IMG/VR virus record: IMGVR_UViG_3300028706_000260
Coordinates: 1 to 51,938 of that record
DNA: 51,938 bases
Direction: 5' to 3' (one strand)
Source of the DNA: a virus
Position 1 is the stretch's first letter, and every line of letters starts with the position of its first letter. Below are positions 34,275 through 42,265 of the stretch, piece by piece. The notes under the pieces are model-generated. The model did no database searches. It was not told the DNA's origin and worked only from the letters and a program-made list of their open reading frames with translations. Position numbers and translations under genes: made by a program.

Positions 34275-35219
34275 ATGTTTGAATTAACTATATTTGAATC
34301 TGCGTTTGACAACAAGACCCATCGACGCATGAGTACATTAGACTGGACTGGCTTCGTTAATATATTACAGCAACTTTCTGAGATGCCTGGATATAAACCC
34401 AAGACCGGTGAGTGGAAGAAAGGATCATCCTTAATTTCACCAGCAGTATATAAGGAAGGTTCTACCAGAAGCAATAAGAGTGTTGTTAAATGGGCCCGCT
34501 GGGCTGCATTAGATGTGGATGACTATGAAGGCACATTCGAAGAAGTTATGGATAAGTATAAAGACTATGTGTATATATGCTACTCCACAGCATCGTCAAC
34601 ACCCGAGCATCCTAAATTCAGGGTCGTCTTTCCGTTAACTGCTGACATACCTCATGATAATATAAAGCATTTCTGGTATGCCATCAATAAACATTTCGGT
34701 GAGATTGGAGATCCCCAGACTAAAGATATGAGCCGTATGTACTATGTACCTGCAGTATATCCTGATGCTCATAACTTCTTTATTAATCATGATACCGGAT
34801 CTGTGATAAACCCAGAAGCTTTGATGGTTAAGTATCCATGGGAAGATAATACTAAATTATCATTCTTTGATAGGTTACCTGAATCAATGCAGAAGTCATT
34901 GATTGCACGGCAGAAAGAGCAGATGACTAATAATCTGATTCGATGGAATAATTACAGGGATTGTCCATTTGTTAATAAGAAGCTCGTTGCTCAGTATGCT
35001 AATATATCTGCGGCTGGGTGGTATCATACCATGTATAAGATAATGGTGTCTATAGCAACTTCTGCGTTGTATCGTAAATATCCAATAACATCCAATGAAA
35101 TTGCTACTCTATGTAGGGAGATTGATAGAGATAACGGAGACTGGTATGGGTCAAGACCTTTTGAAATTGAAGCCGATCGGGCAATTGAATATGCATATAA
35201 AACTATAGGTATAGTATGA
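34275..35219 (+). CDS. Primase-polymerase (AEP)-like replication protein
   Basis: 314 aa (ATG 34275 after AGGTGAG; GTG 34269 possible), adjacent to gene 43. The N-terminal half has 'WARWAALDVDDYEG' (Asp-x-Asp at about residues 80-82), 'YVYICYSTASSTPEHPKFRVVFPLT' and 'SRMYYVPAVYPDAHNFF', the order of motifs in archaeo-eukaryotic-type Prim-Pol domains of phage and plasmid replication proteins. The C-terminal half (WYHTMYKIMVSIATSALYRKYP, EIEADRAIEYAYKTIG) resembles a helical PriCT-type region. It may prime DNA synthesis. No T4 gp61 primase is visible in the window. The final bases overlap the epimerase start. Confidence 0.65.
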   Translation: MFELTIFESAFDNKTHRRMSTLDWTGFVNILQQLSEMPGYKPKTGEWKKGSSLISPAVYKEGSTRSNKSVVKWARWAALDVDDYEGTFEEVMDKYKDYVYICYSTASSTPEHPKFRVVFPLTADIPHDNIKHFWYAINKHFGEIGDPQTKDMSRMYYVPAVYPDAHNFFINHDTGSVINPEALMVKYPWEDNTKLSFFDRLPESMQKSLIARQKEQMTNNLIRWNNYRDCPFVNKKLVAQYANISAAGWYHTMYKIMVSIATSALYRKYPITSNEIATLCREIDRDNGDWYGSRPFEIEADRAIEYAYKTIGIV

Positions 35220-36133
35220 GAATATTAGTAACAGGTGCGGCCGGATTCATTGGGTTCAATCTCTGCATGGAATTATCAAAACATCATGAGGTCTCTGGTA
35301 TAGATTTTTATGAATCAGATCCATTAAAGATCACCAGGACAAATCTACTCATAGGTAAGTGTGATATTCAACAAGTTGATATTATGCACGATGAATTACC
35401 AAACTTACATAATATCGATCTGGTAATACATCTTGCTGCTATTGCAGATGTTATGAGATCCATATCACACCCAACCGATTATTATAACGTGAATGTTATA
35501 GGCACTCAGCGAATTATTGATGCTGTATCTGTTTATAATATTCCTGTAATTTATGCATCGTCATCATCTGTATATTCAGGCAATGAGTGTTCATATGAAT
35601 CGCCATATAAAGAATCTGATATGTTGGGCATGCCCACCAATCCGTATGCGATGTCCAAGTATGTAAACGAAAGCCAATTCAAACAGGCGTCCATACAGAG
35701 TTGGGGTTTGAGATTCTTCACTGTATATGGTGATTGGGGACGCCCAGAGCAGGCGTTATGGAAATTCACAGAAAGTGTTATCAATGATACAGGATTAGTA
35801 TTAAGAGGTGATGGTGAGTATCTTAGAGACTTTACCCATATTGATGACCTGGTTCAGGCCATTGTATGTGTAATCGATAATAAGCCGACAGAAGATATTA
35901 TTAATGTGGGGTCTGGTGTCGCAACATCAACATCTGATATGGTTCGGTATATCTCTGATCATCTAGAAACCAGCACTGATATATCATTGGAGGGGTATAA
36001 TGAATATGAAAGTATCATGACACTATCTGATAACTCTATATTGGAATCGTATGGGTGGCGCGCCCACATTGATATTAATGATGGAATATGTAAATTTATT
36101 GACTGGTATCAGGAGAGTGGGTATGGATCCTAA
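35216..36133 (+). CDS. NAD-dependent nucleotide-sugar epimerase/dehydratase (SDR)
   Basis: 305 aa, complete extended SDR. Rossmann motif 'VTGAAGFIGFNL' (GxxGxxG, residues 7-13), 'VIHLAAIADV', Ser triplet 116-118, catalytic 'YAMSK' (Tyr144, Lys148), 'FFTVYGDWGRPEQALWKF' and 'RDFTHIDDLVQAIV'. Most like UDP-glucose 4-epimerase / UDP-glucuronate epimerase-type enzymes; exact substrate uncertain. ATGA overlap with the gene before and an 11-bp overlap with the dehydrogenase after suggest a coupled sugar-nucleotide unit. Confidence 0.9.
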   Translation: MRILVTGAAGFIGFNLCMELSKHHEVSGIDFYESDPLKITRTNLLIGKCDIQQVDIMHDELPNLHNIDLVIHLAAIADVMRSISHPTDYYNVNVIGTQRIIDAVSVYNIPVIYASSSSVYSGNECSYESPYKESDMLGMPTNPYAMSKYVNESQFKQASIQSWGLRFFTVYGDWGRPEQALWKFTESVINDTGLVLRGDGEYLRDFTHIDDLVQAIVCVIDNKPTEDIINVGSGVATSTSDMVRYISDHLETSTDISLEGYNEYESIMTLSDNSILESYGWRAHIDINDGICKFIDWYQESGYGS

Positions 36134-36929
36134 GATTGCAATTATAGGTAATGGTTTTGTAGGTGCTGCATGCAGTAGAGGGTTTAAGTCCCTATCACAG
36201 TATATCATCGACCCAATAACACACCCGGACAATACTTATAAAGGCCTGTATGATTTCAACCCCCAATTCATATTTGTATGTGTTCCTACACCAATGGCTG
36301 TGGGTGGTGGTATTGATGTCTCAGGACTAGTAGAGTCAGTAGGTAGCATTGATTGTCCCAATGCAGTCATTGTTATTAAGTCTACAGTTATTGCTGATAT
36401 TATCAACGATATTTATGAGGATTATGACAACGTTGTATATAACCCAGAGTTTCTAAGAGAACAGTATGCTGATTATGATTTCGAGAACCCTACAATCCGA
36501 GTTATGGGTGGTGATATTCATAATACAGTAGCTCTCAGGAATCTATATAACGATCATACATCCTCACAAATCGTTTCATGTCACCTCACTGACGTCCGTA
36601 CCGCATCATGGATTAAATACTCTGCTAATGCATTCCTTGCGATGAAGGTGACATTCTTTAATCAGATGCAGGATGCGTTCACTGGAGATGATTGGCCCAC
36701 TTTCACTCGTGCTATGTCTGCAGATCCTAGGATTGGTGTGACACATACTCAAGTGCCTGGCCCTGACGGGCGACGTGGTTATGGCGGTGCATGTTTCACT
36801 AAAGATATCAATGCACTTAATCATCACTACGACATACCACTCTTAGAAGAAGTTTCAAATATCAATCGAGAATATCGCAGTTGTTATGATCCAAGTGAAA
36901 GGGAAATATCACAGAAAGTTGTGTACTAA
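36123..36929 (+). CDS. UDP-sugar (UDP-glucose/GDP-mannose-type) dehydrogenase, short form
   Basis: 268 aa from the ATG at 36123 (GGAG upstream). 'IAIIGNGFVGAACSRG' NAD-binding loop, 'FVCVPTPMAVGGGIDVS', 'VIKSTV', 'VVYNPEFLREQYADYDFENP', 'ASWIKYSANAFLAMKVTFFNQM' (Lys165, Asn169) and 'GYGGACFTKDINAL' with the catalytic Cys224 are all present. The usual C-terminal UDP-binding domain of these roughly 400-aa enzymes is missing, so it is either a naturally minimal form or altered in activity. Oxidises a nucleotide sugar to a uronate in full-length relatives. Confidence 0.88.
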   Translation: MDPKIAIIGNGFVGAACSRGFKSLSQYIIDPITHPDNTYKGLYDFNPQFIFVCVPTPMAVGGGIDVSGLVESVGSIDCPNAVIVIKSTVIADIINDIYEDYDNVVYNPEFLREQYADYDFENPTIRVMGGDIHNTVALRNLYNDHTSSQIVSCHLTDVRTASWIKYSANAFLAMKVTFFNQMQDAFTGDDWPTFTRAMSADPRIGVTHTQVPGPDGRRGYGGACFTKDINALNHHYDIPLLEEVSNINREYRSCYDPSEREISQKVVY

Positions 36930-36957
36930 TTGGCGAAAGTATGTTATAATATAAATA
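36922..36957 (+). promoter_or_regulatory. Composite early/late promoter upstream of uvsX
   Basis: TGTACT (36922-36927), 17 bp, TATAAT (36945-36950) overlapping by one base a TATAAATA late box (36950-36957). Same fused 13-mer as upstream of gp18. Confidence 0.65.
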
Positions 36958-36983
36958 TCAAACAAACATGAGGTATACATCAC

Positions 36984-38027
36984 ATGTCCATAATGGATAA
37001 ACTAAAAAAGAATTCGAAAATCAAGGCAACTGATGTCTTATCAGATTCTAAGATTTTTAAAAATACAGCCATAGTACAGACACCGGTACCTATGATTAAC
37101 GTGGCATTATCTGGTAATATTGATGGTGGTCTTACGGCGGGTCTTACTGTATTAGCAGGGCCTTCTAAGCATTTTAAGACCTCTTTTGCATTGCTAATGG
37201 CGGCAGCTTATTTAGATGCGGATCCAGAGGCTATTGTGTTATTTTATGATTCTGAATTCGGATCCCCCCAATCGTACTTTGAATCGTTTGGCATTGATGC
37301 TTCTCGGGTCTTACATACACCTATCGCGAACGTAGAGGAATTGAAATTTGACATCGTTGCTCAGTTAGAAGAGGTTGAGCGTAAGGATAAGATCATTATC
37401 ATAATCGATTCCATCGGTAATTTGGCGTCTAAGAAAGAATTGGAAGATGCTAAATCTGAAAAATCAGTAGCAGATATGTCAAGAGCAAAGGCCCTGAAGG
37501 GATTGTTCCGTATGGTGACCCCATACCTTACTATGAAAGATATTCCTATGTTGGCTATCAACCACACATATCAAGAGATTGGATTATTTCCAAAAGCGAT
37601 TGTTTCTGGTGGTACTGGTATCTACTATTCTGCAGATAATATTTGGATCATCGGACGCCGCCAGGAGAAAGTTGGTACAGATATCAGGGGATATCATTTT
37701 ATTATCAATGTGGAGAAATCACGATTCGTTAAAGAGAAATCCAAAATTCCTATCTCAGTTACATGGGATGGTGGCATTGAAAAGTACTCGGGACTATTGC
37801 AGGTTGCATTAGGTGGTAACTATGTAGCTAAACCATCTAATGGGTGGTATCAATTGGTTGATAAGGATACTGGTGAGCTTGTTGGTGCTAAATATCGCGA
37901 GAAAGATACTCTTAGTGGCTCTTTCTGGGATCCTATTTTCAACGGCACCGACTTTAAAGAATTTATTAAGAGTTATTATACTATCGCATGTAAGCCGATG
38001 CTAGATGGAGATATCGATTTTGAGTAA
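36984..38027 (+). CDS. uvsX: RecA-like recombinase UvsX
   Basis: 347 aa (T4: 391). 'TPVPMINVALSGNIDGGLTAGLTVLAGPSKHFKTSFAL' with Walker A GPSKHFKTS at residues 59-67, 'VLFYDSEFGSPQSYFESFGID', Walker B 'IIIIIDSIGNLASKKE', and 'LAINHTYQEIG'. ssDNA-binding strand-exchange ATPase. Fused early/late promoter upstream. Confidence 0.96.
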   Translation: MSIMDKLKKNSKIKATDVLSDSKIFKNTAIVQTPVPMINVALSGNIDGGLTAGLTVLAGPSKHFKTSFALLMAAAYLDADPEAIVLFYDSEFGSPQSYFESFGIDASRVLHTPIANVEELKFDIVAQLEEVERKDKIIIIIDSIGNLASKKELEDAKSEKSVADMSRAKALKGLFRMVTPYLTMKDIPMLAINHTYQEIGLFPKAIVSGGTGIYYSADNIWIIGRRQEKVGTDIRGYHFIINVEKSRFVKEKSKIPISVTWDGGIEKYSGLLQVALGGNYVAKPSNGWYQLVDKDTGELVGAKYREKDTLSGSFWDPIFNGTDFKEFIKSYYTIACKPMLDGDIDFE

Positions 38028-38319
38028 ATTTTATGATATAGTATCTATTGAGGATAATGATGAACATTGGGCTATTGAGATTACAGATACTGATAGTGAT
38101 TATTTCGGCGTACAGGCGATCATAGGTAAAGTATCAGCTGAAGTTATAGACGAGGATCAAGCCAAGCTTTCCTACGTATTTGATGTCGTGAATAATCCTC
38201 GTGGTATTGACGTTAATGGCATAGGCCTTTATAATATACTAGGTGAGGCCTTGGAAGACATTTTATATGATGCATTAGATAGTGGTGAATATCGACTAGG
38301 AGATAAAGTTGAATCTTGA
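38005..38319 (+). CDS. Unknown acidic protein between uvsX and gene 41
   Basis: 104 aa from the ATG at 38005, or 99 aa from a TTG at 38020 that has a GGAG about 9 nt upstream. Acidic alpha/beta sequence (YDIVSIEDNDEHWAIEITDTDSDYFG..., ...NGIGLYNILGEALEDILYDAL). A hypothetical gene at this position is common in environmental T4-like phages. Overlaps uvsX by 23 bp and gp41 by 11 bp, supporting co-translation with recombination/replication genes. No function recognised. Confidence 0.78.
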   Translation: MEISILSKFYDIVSIEDNDEHWAIEITDTDSDYFGVQAIIGKVSAEVIDEDQAKLSYVFDVVNNPRGIDVNGIGLYNILGEALEDILYDALDSGEYRLGDKVES

Positions 38320-39649
38320 GCAACTGATAATCAGAAACCTCTGCATGAATGATGAATATACCCGTATGGTAATTCCATTCATTAAGAGTGAATATTTCGA
38401 AGGCGTTGCACGTAATGTGTTTGATGATATTGTCAATTTTGTGAATAAGTATAATAAGTTACCCACAGCAGAGACTCTTCTAATAGAGCTTGATGGCGGT
38501 GATTATAGTTCAGCTGTTGAGTTATTAAAGGCAGACGTTGAACCTGTTGAGAAGGATTGGCTGGTTGATTGCACCGAGAAGTGGTGCCAGGACAGGGCAC
38601 TTCACCTTGCTGTACTTGAATCAATTGAAATCATCAACGGCGCTCACGATGATCTAAGTAAGGATGCTATGCCTGATCTACTTCAAAAGGCATTATCGGT
38701 GACGTTTGATACCTCGGTTGGTCATGATTATATTGACAATGCTGAAGATCGTTTTGAATTCTATAATGCTGAAGAGACAAGAGTTCCGTTTGATTTGGAA
38801 TACTTTAATCAGATTACTAAGGGTGGGTTGCCTAATAAATCACTAAGTGTTATCCTTGCTGGTACTGGTGCTGGTAAATCCTTATTCATGTGCCACAACG
38901 CAGCATCTTGTCTGTCTATGGGTAAGAACGTTTTATATATTACTATGGAGATGGCAGAAGAGAGGATAGCAGAACGTATAGATGCTAATTTGATGAATGT
39001 TGATATCGGCCGGCTATCTACGTTGGATCATGATATATTCATTAATAAGGTGTCTAAGATTTCTGCGAAGACTAATGGGCATTTGATCGTTAAGGAGTAT
39101 CCTACAGGTTCGGCACACACTGGGCATTTCAGAGCATTGTTATCTGAGATTAAATTGAAACGTAATATCGTCCCTGATATTATCTTCATCGATTATCTTA
39201 ATATATGTTCATCTGCGCGCATGAAGGGAATGGGTGGGTCCATTAACTCTTATACATATATTAAAGCTATAGCTGAAGAGATTCGTGGATTGGCCGTAGA
39301 GTTCAACGTTCCTATCATGACTGCGACTCAGGTTAACCGAGAAGGATTTGATTCTTCTGATGTCGATCTTACTAATACATCTGAGAGTTTCGGATTACCA
39401 GCAACAGCAGATTTAATGTTTGCATTGATCACCAATGAAGAGTTGGAAGGCCTCAATCAGATTATGGTTAAGCAGTTAAAGAATCGATATAATGATCCTG
39501 GTATCAATAAGCGGTTTGTTATCGGTGTTGATAAATCGAAGATGAAGTTGTATGATGTTGAATCGTCTGCACAAACATTAGTGGGTCAGCCCCAACAGAA
39601 TGTCACACCACAGGCTCTAATGGAAAATAAGTTCAATGGATTCAAGTAA
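38309..39649 (+). CDS. gp41: Replicative helicase gp41 (DnaB-like)
   Basis: 446 aa, TTG start with AGGAGAT 4-5 nt upstream. N-terminal 'PFIKSEYFEGVARNVFDDIVNFV' as in gp41, RecA-like core with 'GLPNKSLSVILAGTGAGKSLFM' (Walker A GTGAGKS at 185-191), 'VLYITMEMAEERIAERI', 'IIFIDYLNICSS', 'MTATQVNREG' and 'LKNRYNDPG'. Hexameric 5'-3' helicase. T4 gp41 partners with primase gp61, not seen here. Confidence 0.96.
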   Translation: MNLEQLIIRNLCMNDEYTRMVIPFIKSEYFEGVARNVFDDIVNFVNKYNKLPTAETLLIELDGGDYSSAVELLKADVEPVEKDWLVDCTEKWCQDRALHLAVLESIEIINGAHDDLSKDAMPDLLQKALSVTFDTSVGHDYIDNAEDRFEFYNAEETRVPFDLEYFNQITKGGLPNKSLSVILAGTGAGKSLFMCHNAASCLSMGKNVLYITMEMAEERIAERIDANLMNVDIGRLSTLDHDIFINKVSKISAKTNGHLIVKEYPTGSAHTGHFRALLSEIKLKRNIVPDIIFIDYLNICSSARMKGMGGSINSYTYIKAIAEEIRGLAVEFNVPIMTATQVNREGFDSSDVDLTNTSESFGLPATADLMFALITNEELEGLNQIMVKQLKNRYNDPGINKRFVIGVDKSKMKLYDVESSAQTLVGQPQQNVTPQALMENKFNGFK

Positions 39650-39896
39650 TATGATCTGGTTCGATTTACTTCTGATTGCGATTACTGCTATATACTTCTA
39701 TAGGATAGGTCTTAGCACTGATATTGAAGTTGAGATTGAAGTTGAGAGTTACAATGCGGGTGTCGCAGAAGGTGTTGCTGGGACACTTAAAATCATGGAA
39801 GAGCAGAATGTTATAAGACGTAATAAGGACAATACCGATTATGAAATGCCATTGAAAGTGTGGTATGAAGATGATAGTCCAGAGATGGATAATTAA
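39636..39896 (+). CDS. Small N-terminally anchored membrane protein
   Basis: 86 aa (or 81 from the ATG at 39651). One N-terminal span 'MIWFDLLLIAITAIYFYRIGL' then an acidic cytoplasmic or periplasmic tail (DIEVEIEVESYNAGVAEGVAGTL...). Overlaps the gp41 stop by 14 bp. First gene of the membrane cluster that follows; whether it belongs to that system functionally is unknown. Confidence 0.75.
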   Translation: MDSSNMIWFDLLLIAITAIYFYRIGLSTDIEVEIEVESYNAGVAEGVAGTLKIMEEQNVIRRNKDNTDYEMPLKVWYEDDSPEMDN

Positions 39897-39916
39897 TTAA
39901 ATGAATGGTGGATAAT

Positions 39917-40741
39917 ATGTTCAGGTCCTTTTTTAGAGAGACTGGGTTTTTCTTAATAATATTAATTATAGTTTCCGCTAGCCTTGGTGGCTATGCATAC
40001 TATACTTATATCGACACTCAAAAAATATCACACGGGGATAGCGTCACTTGGTTTGATGAAGAGGTTGAAGAAAAACACCTAACACTAAAGAAGATATCAG
40101 ATACATTATATTCACTGACTGGTTCCGTCGGGATCGATGATTGTAAAGACATTGTACCACAACTCCCAACAAATACACCATTTGCCCTTATCCTAGAGAG
40201 TCCGGGTGGAGTCCTCGCAGAGGGTGCATGTCTGGCTTCTCACATCAAATTGCGTAATGTTATCACCATTGTAAGAGATACTCCTGTATTGGACGAAAAT
40301 GGTGATATTATGTACACGCCTGGATTGGTATATGAAAAATCACAGGAAGCTCTTGGTAAGGAAGTTGATGATCCCAGAATAGTCTGTGCATCCGCTTGCT
40401 CACTTATGTTTATTGCTGGTGACGTTAGATACCTAATAGGTGATGTGTGGTTGGGTATCCACGGACCAAGAACACCAGAAGAATCCTTAGGGATGATAGG
40501 TAAGCGTGCACTAGAAGCTTCTGCATATAGAACAGCTGGATCGCTTCTGAAACTATTAGACCATCTTGGTGTAACAAATAAAGAAGTTCAGAGAGCCTTT
40601 ATAATTATTCCCGGCACGAGTATGTATTGGCTTAACCCTCTTGATTGGAAAGCTACGCCTGCTCTACGTGAACTAGCTACCCACTATAGAGATTTTTGGG
40701 ACTATACAGGTGAAAATGTAATGTCTGGATTGGAGAGGTAG
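39917..40741 (+). CDS. Membrane-anchored periplasmic ClpP/SppA-fold protease
   Basis: 274 aa from the ATG at 39917 (GGTGG 5 nt upstream; ATG 39905 also possible). N-terminal span 'GFFLIILIIVSASLGGYAYY' (about 10-29) with positively charged N-tip, so the catalytic part is predicted periplasmic. Crotonase/ClpP-fold signatures: 'FALILESPGGVLAEGACLA' (95-98 SPGG), nucleophile motif 'CASACSLMFIAG' (Ser159) and 'WLGIHGP' (His182), as in extracytoplasmic ClpP-like proteins (COG3904 type). A catalytic Ser-His pair appears intact. Immediately precedes the SbmA-like transporter, so it may generate or trim peptides (inference). Confidence 0.82.
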   Translation: MFRSFFRETGFFLIILIIVSASLGGYAYYTYIDTQKISHGDSVTWFDEEVEEKHLTLKKISDTLYSLTGSVGIDDCKDIVPQLPTNTPFALILESPGGVLAEGACLASHIKLRNVITIVRDTPVLDENGDIMYTPGLVYEKSQEALGKEVDDPRIVCASACSLMFIAGDVRYLIGDVWLGIHGPRTPEESLGMIGKRALEASAYRTAGSLLKLLDHLGVTNKEVQRAFIIIPGTSMYWLNPLDWKATPALRELATHYRDFWDYTGENVMSGLER

Positions 40742-40744
40742 ATT

Positions 40745-41782
40745 ATGTTAAAGTCTTTTTTTGGAACTATGAATCGGGCATTTTATGCATGGGCCATGTT
40801 AGCTGTCTTGATGGCAATCTCATGGTATACGGTTCAAATATTAGTATTTTATAATGCATGGAATCGAGAGATTTATGATATTATCCAATCATTACAAGAA
40901 GAGAGGTTTTGGACTCAGTTCATATCATTTGATGCTGCTAGATTCACAGACCTATTATTATTGGTTGAGGATACCAAACCATCATTTGTTGAGATTATAG
41001 TACTATATACGCCTATAGCCACGTATGCAGTATGGCAGACCCAACGATATTGCTTCGCATGGCGAGAGGCAAATACCCACCACTATCTTACGCGATGGGA
41101 ACGATGCCCAGCTAAAATTGAAGGTGGTTCGCAGCGGATTCAAGAAGATTTAATGATCTTTGGTAAGACATTGCAAGGACTGTTTACTGGATTCTTCTCT
41201 GCAGTATTAGTATTATTTGCATTCCTTCCTATACTATGGGAACTATCAGAAGGCCTCCCTGTATGGAACGGTGAGATTATTCCTGGATTCTTAGTATGGG
41301 TGGCATTGGGTGTATCCCTCGGCGGAACACTGATATCAGTAATTCTTGGTTGGAAATTACCTAAGCTGGAATACAATAACCAGGTAGTTGAGGCTAAGTT
41401 TCGTAAGCAATTAGTATTCTCGGAAGATGATTTTGCATATAGATCGACAGCCATGCTGTTCCCTATGTTCACATCAATCAAGAGAAACTACTATAGGTTA
41501 TTTAATTGGTATATGGGATTTGGTGTATGGCAAACTGCATTCGGTTTATGTGTAGGTAATATAGCATTAATCGTCTTAGCACCCTCATACTTCCAACAGT
41601 TAATTACGTTGGGTGTATTATTCCAAGTACTTAATGCATTTGGTAGAGTGGAAAGTTCAATGGGATTTTTCATAGACCGCTGGACAACAATCGTAGACTT
41701 CATGAGTGTTATTAGACGTATACGTGAGTTCAATAGAGCCCTAGATGAAGCTGAAGAGGAGCAGAGTAATGGCCAATACTAA
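40745..41782 (+). CDS. SbmA/BacA-like inner-membrane peptide transporter
   Basis: 345 aa, slightly shorter than E. coli SbmA (406). Matches SbmA along the diagnostic parts as I recall them: 'YNAWNREIYDIIQ', 'FAWREANTHHYLTRWER' (SbmA 'FRWRTAMNEYYMANWQ'), 'EGGSQRIQEDLMIFGKTLQGL' (SbmA 'EGAAQRVQEDTMRFASTLENM'), 'LPKLEYNNQVVEAKFRKQLVFSEDD', 'KRNYYRLFNWYM', and 'VESSMGFFIDRWTTIVDFMSVIRRIREF'. About six or seven spans. SbmA imports antimicrobial peptides and microcins using the proton gradient. Flanked by protease and channel genes, with a 14-bp overlap to the latter. Confidence 0.9.
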   Translation: MLKSFFGTMNRAFYAWAMLAVLMAISWYTVQILVFYNAWNREIYDIIQSLQEERFWTQFISFDAARFTDLLLLVEDTKPSFVEIIVLYTPIATYAVWQTQRYCFAWREANTHHYLTRWERCPAKIEGGSQRIQEDLMIFGKTLQGLFTGFFSAVLVLFAFLPILWELSEGLPVWNGEIIPGFLVWVALGVSLGGTLISVILGWKLPKLEYNNQVVEAKFRKQLVFSEDDFAYRSTAMLFPMFTSIKRNYYRLFNWYMGFGVWQTAFGLCVGNIALIVLAPSYFQQLITLGVLFQVLNAFGRVESSMGFFIDRWTTIVDFMSVIRRIREFNRALDEAEEEQSNGQY

Positions 41783-42260
41783 AAAGACATTTTTAAGATA
41801 CTGGGCGTTTGTATCTGTACTCTTATGCGGTGGCATTGCATTGCATTGGAATGATATATTCAATGACATATATGAAGCTGATGTTACTGGTATTAGTAAT
41901 GGAATATACGTTGTATTTGGCCTTGCTATAATTCTTACTGGTTTTGCATCTATGCGTGTGGCTAACGCAAATAATCAGTTTGGGTATGCTAGTAGAACAG
42001 ATAAGTATGTCGACATTTCGTGGTTCCTCTCCGAGGCCATGATGACATTAGGGCTTATTGGTACAGTAGCTGGTATGATATACTTATTCGGCCAGATCTT
42101 CCACGATATCGATCCATCCGACCCCGATGATCTAAAGGCAGCATTGTCCCATATGGCTTCAGGATTATCTACTGCAATGTATACCACCATCGTTGGAATG
42201 GTTGGGGCATTATGTACTAAAGTGCTTCTGATGAATATAGAATTTGATCAGGGGAAGTAA
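41769..42260 (+). CDS. TolQ/ExbB/MotA-like proton-channel subunit
   Basis: 163 aa from the ATG at 41769 (AGGAG upstream). Four predicted spans at about 11-26, 43-63, 91-111 and 131-156. The last two carry the family hallmarks: 'MTLGLIGTVAGMIYLF' (GLIGTVAGM 95-103) and 'GLSTAMYTTIVGMVGAL' with consecutive Thr, equivalent to the 'ALxTTxxGl' pore helix of TolQ/ExbB/MotA. It lacks the long cytoplasmic loop of TolQ. The next gene supplies the expected partner with an Asp in its TM. Homologous pairs use proton flow to do mechanical work across the envelope. Confidence 0.82.
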   Translation: MANTKKTFLRYWAFVSVLLCGGIALHWNDIFNDIYEADVTGISNGIYVVFGLAIILTGFASMRVANANNQFGYASRTDKYVDISWFLSEAMMTLGLIGTVAGMIYLFGQIFHDIDPSDPDDLKAALSHMASGLSTAMYTTIVGMVGALCTKVLLMNIEFDQGK

Positions 42261-42265
42261 TCGCC

